From: Acinetobacter brisouisimilis
Lineage (GTDB): Bacteria > Pseudomonadota > Gammaproteobacteria > Pseudomonadales > Moraxellaceae
DNA length: 64,000 nucleotides
Direction: 5' to 3'
NCBI RefSeq assembly: GCF_000368265.1
Contig: NZ_KB851219.1
Location: 755,856 to 819,855, forward strand
Positions within the stretch are counted from its first letter, which is position 1. Every line of letters starts with the position of its first letter. The notes beneath the pieces were generated by a model. It did no database searches. It saw only the letters and a program-made list of their open reading frames with translations, and was not told the origin of the DNA. Of this stretch, positions 58,865 to 64,000 are shown in pieces. The position numbers and the translations under genes were made by a program.

Positions 58865-60064
58865 ATGTCTCAATCTGTTTGTATATTGGGTGCAACTGGT
58901 TCAATTGGTGAAAGTACATTAAAAGTATTGCAGCAACATCCAGATAAATACTCGGTTTTTGCAGTTACGGCGTATAGTCGACTTGAAAAATTGGTTGAAA
59001 TATGCAAACAGTTCCATCCTCAAGTTGCTGTTGTTCCCTCAACGCAACAAGATCGACTGGCACAGTTGTTTAAACAGCATCAGATTGATTATACAGAAAT
59101 TTTGACTGATGAAGCTGGTTTGGTTGCTGTTGCTGAGCATCCACAGGTTGATATTGTCATGGCGGCAATTGTTGGTGCAGCAGGACTGCTACCAACATTA
59201 GCAGCAGTCAAAGCCAGTAAGCGCGTACTGCTTGCGAACAAAGAAGCTTTGGTTATGTCTGGCGAAATCATGATGCAAGCAGCTGAACAGCATCAGGCGC
59301 TTTTGCTGCCTGTAGACTCTGAGCATAATGCGATTTTTCAGTGTTTGCCAAATGGCTATTGTCAGTCAGAGCGTACAGGTCAACCTAAACAAGGTGTCTC
59401 TCGAATTCTGCTGACTGCATCAGGTGGCCCATTTTTAAATACATCATTGAATGACTTACATGATGTGACCCCCGCGCAGGCATGCAAACATCCAAATTGG
59501 TCAATGGGCCAGAAAATATCCGTCGATTCTGCAACGCTCATGAATAAAGGTCTGGAATTGATTGAAGCATGTCATTTGTTTTCAATTTCAGAACATTTTG
59601 TTACAGTCGTTATCCATCCACAAAGTATTATTCATTCTATGGTTCAATATGTGGATGGTTCAACTTTGGCTCAAATGGGTAATCCTGATATGTGTACGCC
59701 AATTGCACATGCATTGGCTTGGCCACAGCGCATCTCAACGCCCGTAGATGCTTTGGATTTATTTGTACATCAACAGCTTAATTTTCAACAGCCCGACACG
59801 ATTAAATTTCCTGCCTTACGTTTAGCTCGTCATGCTATGCAAGCAGGTGGTGTTGCCCCAGCGATTTTAAATGCTGCCAATGAAATTGCAGTTGCTGCAT
59901 TTTTACAGCAAAAAATAAAATTTACCGCAATTCCTGAAGTTGTAGAACATACCTTAAATGATATGGAAAATGCTCAGGCCAATTCGCTAGAGACTATTTT
60001 ACAAGCAGATCAATTTGCTCGTAATATAGCAACTCAGCGTGTTGATGCTTTAAGGCTAAAATAA
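58865..60064 (+). CDS. dxr: 1-Deoxy-D-xylulose 5-phosphate reductoisomerase
   Basis: This 399-aa NADPH-dependent enzyme is the second step of the MEP isoprenoid pathway and feeds UppS. NADPH motif GATGSIGESTL (~8-18), the metal site PVDSEHNAIFQ, and NKGLELIEACHLF are present. The start codon directly follows the cdsA stop. The last base overlaps rseP. Confidence 0.96.
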   Translation: MSQSVCILGATGSIGESTLKVLQQHPDKYSVFAVTAYSRLEKLVEICKQFHPQVAVVPSTQQDRLAQLFKQHQIDYTEILTDEAGLVAVAEHPQVDIVMAAIVGAAGLLPTLAAVKASKRVLLANKEALVMSGEIMMQAAEQHQALLLPVDSEHNAIFQCLPNGYCQSERTGQPKQGVSRILLTASGGPFLNTSLNDLHDVTPAQACKHPNWSMGQKISVDSATLMNKGLELIEACHLFSISEHFVTVVIHPQSIIHSMVQYVDGSTLAQMGNPDMCTPIAHALAWPQRISTPVDALDLFVHQQLNFQQPDTIKFPALRLARHAMQAGGVAPAILNAANEIAVAAFLQQKIKFTAIPEVVEHTLNDMENAQANSLETILQADQFARNIATQRVDALRLK

Positions 60065-61419
60065 TGAGTATTTTATTTATTGTGCTTGCGGCAATTTTTT
60101 TGCTTGGGCCACTGATTGCCATTCATGAATTTGGTCATTATTGGGTTGCACGCAAATTGGGTGTCAAGGTTCTGGTCTATTCAATTGGCTTCGGACCAAC
60201 TGTACTTAATTGGACATCTAAAAAGTCGGGAATTCAGTATCGGTTATCGGCATTGCCTTTGGGTGGTTATGTCAAAATGCTGGATGAACGCGAAGGTGAT
60301 GTTAAGGCTGAAGATCTTCCTTTTGCATTTAACCGTCAGTCTCCTTGGAAACGCATCGCGATTGTTGCAGCAGGGCCACTGATTAACTTGATCTTTGCAG
60401 TTTTATTGTTTTGGGTACTGTTTTTACCCCAGCAGGAACAGCTTAATACCCGCGTTGGTAAAGTGATACCTGAAACGCCTGCCTCGATTGCAGGTTTGCA
60501 AGTCGGTGATAAAGTTGTTGCAATTGATGGTAAAACTACCTCGACTTGGGAAGCCTTAAATTTTGCACTGGTTGATCGTGCGGGAGAGACAGGGCAAATT
60601 CAGGTACAGGCTGAACATCAGGGTCAACTCAAAAATTTTAGTCTACCCATTCAGAACTTCTTAAAAGATCAAACACAGTCTGCTTTAGATACTTTAGGAT
60701 TTTTGCCATATCGTCCAAAAATTGAACCTATTATTGATCAGCTTGTGCCAGATGGCGCTGCTAGTCGTCAAGGTATGCAAAAAAGCGACAAGATTCTTGC
60801 AATTGATGGGGTGAAAACACCTGACTGGTTCGATGTAGTTGATATCGTACAAAAGTCGCCAGAAAAATTACTTAAAATTGATGTTGAGCGGCAAGGTAAG
60901 GTTCTTCAGTTGCAGGTCATGCCTCAGGGCAAGCGTGACAATATGGGAAATGTGACAGGCATGCTGGGGGTTCAAACCAAGTCAGCACACATTACTGTTC
61001 CTAGCCAATATAAGCAAACTATTCAATATACACCTGTACAAGCGTTTGGAAAAGCGGTACAAAAGACTGGTGAAATTTCCAGTATGATCTTAAATTCAAT
61101 GACCAAAATGGTTCGTGGTTTAATTGGTTTGGAAAATTTATCAGGTCCAATTACGATTGCTAAAGTTGCTGGACAAAGTGCAGAAATGGGTTGGCAAACT
61201 TTTATTTCATTTATGGCATTGATGAGTGTAAGTTTGGGGATTTTGAACTTGTTACCAATTCCAATGCTTGATGGTGGACATCTAGTTTATTATTTTATAG
61301 AAGCAATTCGAGGTAAACCTGTTTCTGAACAAATACAAATGATTGGTTTTAAAATCGGTATGGTATTGCTAGGTAGCATGATGGTCCTTGCTTTATTTAA
61401 TGATTTTATGCGTTTATAA
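60064..61419 (+). CDS. rseP: Site-2 intramembrane zinc protease RseP
   Basis: This 451-aa inner-membrane protease cleaves anti-sigma factor and leftover signal peptides. The zinc motif HEFGHYW (22-28) is in the first helix, two PDZ domains (~120-290) follow, and the LLPIPMLDGGHL motif with the third ligand is in a C-terminal helix. It overlaps dxr by one base. It is co-transcribed with bamA. Confidence 0.95.
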   Translation: MSILFIVLAAIFLLGPLIAIHEFGHYWVARKLGVKVLVYSIGFGPTVLNWTSKKSGIQYRLSALPLGGYVKMLDEREGDVKAEDLPFAFNRQSPWKRIAIVAAGPLINLIFAVLLFWVLFLPQQEQLNTRVGKVIPETPASIAGLQVGDKVVAIDGKTTSTWEALNFALVDRAGETGQIQVQAEHQGQLKNFSLPIQNFLKDQTQSALDTLGFLPYRPKIEPIIDQLVPDGAASRQGMQKSDKILAIDGVKTPDWFDVVDIVQKSPEKLLKIDVERQGKVLQLQVMPQGKRDNMGNVTGMLGVQTKSAHITVPSQYKQTIQYTPVQAFGKAVQKTGEISSMILNSMTKMVRGLIGLENLSGPITIAKVAGQSAEMGWQTFISFMALMSVSLGILNLLPIPMLDGGHLVYYFIEAIRGKPVSEQIQMIGFKIGMVLLGSMMVLALFNDFMRL

Positions 61420-61458
61420 CAGAATTACGAAATATCCAACTTAGTGGAAAAAATAGGC

Positions 61459-63924
61459 ATGCGTCACACACATTTTTTAATGCCTTTAGCACTGGTGAGT
61501 GCAATGGCTGCTGTACAACAAGTTTATGCCGCGGATGAATTTGTTGCCCAAGATGTTAAAATCGAAGGTTTAGTTCGCTTAACCCCTGCCAATATTTATA
61601 GTATGTTGCCAATAAAAAGTGGTGATCGTGTAAATGATGCGAGCCTCAATAACGCGATACATACTTTATATGATTCAGGTTTATTTGATGACATTAAAGC
61701 GACCCAACAGGGCAATACTTTAGTTTTTAATGTTGTTGAACGTCCTATTATTTCTAAAGTTGAATTTAAAGGCAACAAGCTCATTCCTAAAGAAGCTTTG
61801 CAAGACGGCTTGAAAAAAATGGGAATTGCAGAAGGCGAAGTCCTGAAAAAGTCAACTCTGCAAAATCTTGAGACAGAGCTTGAGCAGCAATACAATCAGC
61901 AAGGTCGTTATAATGCTGATATTAAAGTTGAAACCACACCGCGCCCAAATAACCGCGTTGACTTAACCATTAATTTTAATGAAGGTAAGGCTGCTAAAGT
62001 TGTCAATATTAGCGTGATTGGTAACACAGTTTTTAGCGATGATGACATTAAACGAGCATTCGCACTTAAAGAAAGCAGTTGGTCATCTATCGTGACTCGT
62101 AATGACCGTTATGCTAAAGAGCGTATGGCGGCAAGTCTGGAAGCATTACGTGCCTTATATTTGAATGCAGGTTATGTCAATTTTGCTGTGAATTCATCAA
62201 ACTTGAATATCAGTAATGATAAGAAAAATATTTTTGTTGAAGTTTCAATTACTGAAGGCCAGCAATTCAAGGTTGGTCAGACTAAGTTCTTAGGTGATAC
62301 TTTATTTAAACCTGAAGAATTAAAAACGCTGCAAATTTATAAAGATGGCGATACTTATTCTCAAGAAAAAATTGATGCCGTTAAAAATCTGTTATTGCAT
62401 AAATATGGTAATGCAGGTTATTACTTTGCTGAAATCAATGTTGTTCCACAAATTGATAATGATAAGAAAATCGTTGATCTGAATTATTACATTAATCCAG
62501 GTCAGCAAGTGACGATTCGTCGTATTAACTTTACGGGTAATACTAAAACTGAAGATCAGGTATTACGTCGTGAAATGCGTCAAATGGAAGGCGCTTTGGC
62601 AAGTAACGAGAAAATTGACTTGTCTAAAGTGCGCTTAGAGCGTACGGGTTACTTTAAAACTGTTGATGTTAAACCTGTACGTATTCCAAATGTACCAGAC
62701 CAAATTGATTTGGATGTTAATGTTGAAGAGCAACATTCAGGCACAAGTACTCTAGCACTTGGTTACTCACAAAGTGGTGGTATTACTTATCAAGCTGGGA
62801 TTAGCCAGTCTAACTTCCTGGGTACAGGTAAAAGTGTAGGTTTTGACTTTACCAAGTCTCAGTATGCAACGTCTTATAGTTTAGCAGTTACAGACCCATA
62901 CTTTACGATTGATGGCGTAAGTGCTGGTTATAATGTCTATTATAAAGAAACTAAACCATACCAAGATTACCACGTTAGTGATTACTACTCTAAAACACTC
63001 GGCGCCAATACAAGCCTGTCTTATCCAATCGATGAGAACCAAAGTGTTAGTGGCTCATTTGGTTTAGAAAGTACTGATATTTCTACTGACCAGTATGGTT
63101 CTGTTGCATTTAGAGACTATTTGTTGAGTCATGGCGGTAAAGTGAAAGCAACGGCAACGCCAACCGCTGGCGGTGCGCCTTACGCGAGTGAGTTTGATGG
63201 AAGCTATCTCAATTACCTTGTAAACTTGGGTTGGTCATTTAATACGCTAAACCGACCAATGTTACCAACATCAGGTCAGTTGCACAGTGTGAATCTGGAA
63301 GTTGCTTTGCCAGGTAGTGATGCTGCATATCAGAAATTGACTTATAGTACCCAAGTATTTTTCCCAATTGGTAGTAAAGGTTGGGGAGTTCATGGTTATG
63401 GTAAGTTAGGTTATGGCCATGATCTGCCGTTCTGGAAAAACTACTATGCTGGTGGTTGGGGATCAGTTCGTGGTTATCAAGACAATACTTTAGGGCCAGC
63501 TTATCCTGGAGTGTACTATAGCGCGAATAACATAGCGCAAAGCAGTAGTCGGGATTCTACAGGTGCAAATGCACTCGTACAATTTGGCGGGGAATTGATT
63601 TTACCTGTGCCATCAAAAGCTGACTGGGCACGTAATGTTCGTCCTGTATTGTTTGCTGAAGGTGGTAGTGTCTTTGATACAACATGTAATGTAAGTGCTT
63701 ATAACAATCCTGCTACTCCAAGCACGTCTACAGATGCTGGAGCAAAGCAATACTGTAAAGATAACTACGGTTTTGATTTAGGTAATTTACGTTATAGTGT
63801 TGGTTTTGGTCTGACTTGGAATACCATGATTGGTCCTCTTTCAATCAGTTATGCTTTCCCGTTGAATAAGAAAACAACTGATCAAACACAAGCAGTGCAA
63901 TTCCAGATTGGTCGAACTTTCTAA
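61459..63924 (+). CDS. bamA: Outer-membrane protein assembly factor BamA
   Basis: This 821-aa Omp85 protein inserts beta-barrels into the outer membrane. It has a signal peptide (MRHTHFLMPLALVSAM...VYA), five POTRA domains (~25-425, first VAQDVKIEGLVRLTP), and a 16-strand barrel ending in QIGRTF with the C-terminal phenylalanine. The substrate-site VRGYQDNTLGP lies in the barrel. A GTG at 61444 is a possible alternative start. skp follows 50 nt downstream. Confidence 0.95.
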   Translation: MRHTHFLMPLALVSAMAAVQQVYAADEFVAQDVKIEGLVRLTPANIYSMLPIKSGDRVNDASLNNAIHTLYDSGLFDDIKATQQGNTLVFNVVERPIISKVEFKGNKLIPKEALQDGLKKMGIAEGEVLKKSTLQNLETELEQQYNQQGRYNADIKVETTPRPNNRVDLTINFNEGKAAKVVNISVIGNTVFSDDDIKRAFALKESSWSSIVTRNDRYAKERMAASLEALRALYLNAGYVNFAVNSSNLNISNDKKNIFVEVSITEGQQFKVGQTKFLGDTLFKPEELKTLQIYKDGDTYSQEKIDAVKNLLLHKYGNAGYYFAEINVVPQIDNDKKIVDLNYYINPGQQVTIRRINFTGNTKTEDQVLRREMRQMEGALASNEKIDLSKVRLERTGYFKTVDVKPVRIPNVPDQIDLDVNVEEQHSGTSTLALGYSQSGGITYQAGISQSNFLGTGKSVGFDFTKSQYATSYSLAVTDPYFTIDGVSAGYNVYYKETKPYQDYHVSDYYSKTLGANTSLSYPIDENQSVSGSFGLESTDISTDQYGSVAFRDYLLSHGGKVKATATPTAGGAPYASEFDGSYLNYLVNLGWSFNTLNRPMLPTSGQLHSVNLEVALPGSDAAYQKLTYSTQVFFPIGSKGWGVHGYGKLGYGHDLPFWKNYYAGGWGSVRGYQDNTLGPAYPGVYYSANNIAQSSSRDSTGANALVQFGGELILPVPSKADWARNVRPVLFAEGGSVFDTTCNVSAYNNPATPSTSTDAGAKQYCKDNYGFDLGNLRYSVGFGLTWNTMIGPLSISYAFPLNKKTTDQTQAVQFQIGRTF

Positions 63925-63974
63925 GTTCGGCCTTCAGCCAGTCGTTAAAAATGTAATGATTTAAGGATATATCA

Positions 63975-64000
63975 ATGAAAAAATTAGCAGTAGCATTAGT
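63975..64000 (+). CDS. skp: Periplasmic chaperone Skp/OmpH (start only)
   Basis: The window ends after MKKLAVAL, a signal-peptide start, with AAGGAT 6 nt before the ATG. In this genus skp/ompH follows bamA, which gives the identity; nothing else of the protein is visible. Confidence 0.6.

Overview
This window looks like a chromosomal segment from an Acinetobacter-type gammaproteobacterium (Moraxellaceae). It is A+T-rich, densely coded and uses short intergenic rho-independent hairpins. Markers include a complete isc operon without iscX, tusDCBE, the block pyrH-frr-uppS-cdsA-dxr-rseP-bamA-skp directly downstream of rimO, and a cidR/cidAB locus beside amine-catabolism-like genes. The species cannot be fixed from sequence alone. 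I see no rRNA, tRNA, CRISPR array, prophage, IS element or plasmid origin.

Layout. 1-2.5 kb: the end of an aromatic-degradation operon (LigB-type extradiol dioxygenase C-terminus, ferredoxin reductase) and an EamA transporter. 2.5-7.4 kb: a gene-poor stretch with a GAF-PAS-PAS-GGDEF-EAL c-di-GMP protein, a small unknown gene and a cold-shock gene. 7.4-13 kb: mfd, a HIT protein and a membrane class III nucleotide cyclase. 13-18.5 kb: the Fe-S operon iscR-iscS-iscU-iscA-hscB-hscA-fdx on the minus strand, with a promoter whose -35 overlaps a near-ideal IscR type 1 site. 18.5-24.7 kb: an SCP2/UbiJ-like tail-anchored protein, a phasin, HU, PpiD, the tRNA 2-thiouridine relay tusDCBE, and a GalE-like protein that lacks the active-site lysine. 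24.8-32.6 kb: fumC, dctA, the glutathione-dependent formaldehyde dehydrogenase, an ABC1/AarF kinase-like protein, and MarR. 33-39 kb: ychF, a GST, an LRAT-like protein, a PAP2 phosphatase, alr and ridA. 39-49 kb: pepN, two frameshifted small secreted-protein genes, an aminobutyraldehyde-type dehydrogenase, an APC permease and cidR-cidAB. 49-54 kb: a small HTH-like gene, argF, a TetR regulator, and ntrC-ntrB. 54.5-64 kb: rimO and the translation/isoprenoid/envelope biogenesis block ending in the first codons of skp.

How the genes work together. The core sections are housekeeping: Fe-S assembly, tRNA thiolation, outer-membrane protein folding (PpiD, BamA, Skp, RseP), undecaprenyl-P and phospholipid synthesis, and nitrogen control. 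The less conserved sections are the c-di-GMP gene, the 35-39 kb strip and the 42-49 kb strip. I found no new multi-gene defence or mobile system. The most interesting signals are two independent single-base frameshifts in neighbouring secreted-protein genes, the GalE paralogue with a YxxxQ motif, tandem helically phased palindromes upstream of adhC, a nested 77-nt inverted repeat before pepN, and palindromes at the argF, isc and cid promoters.
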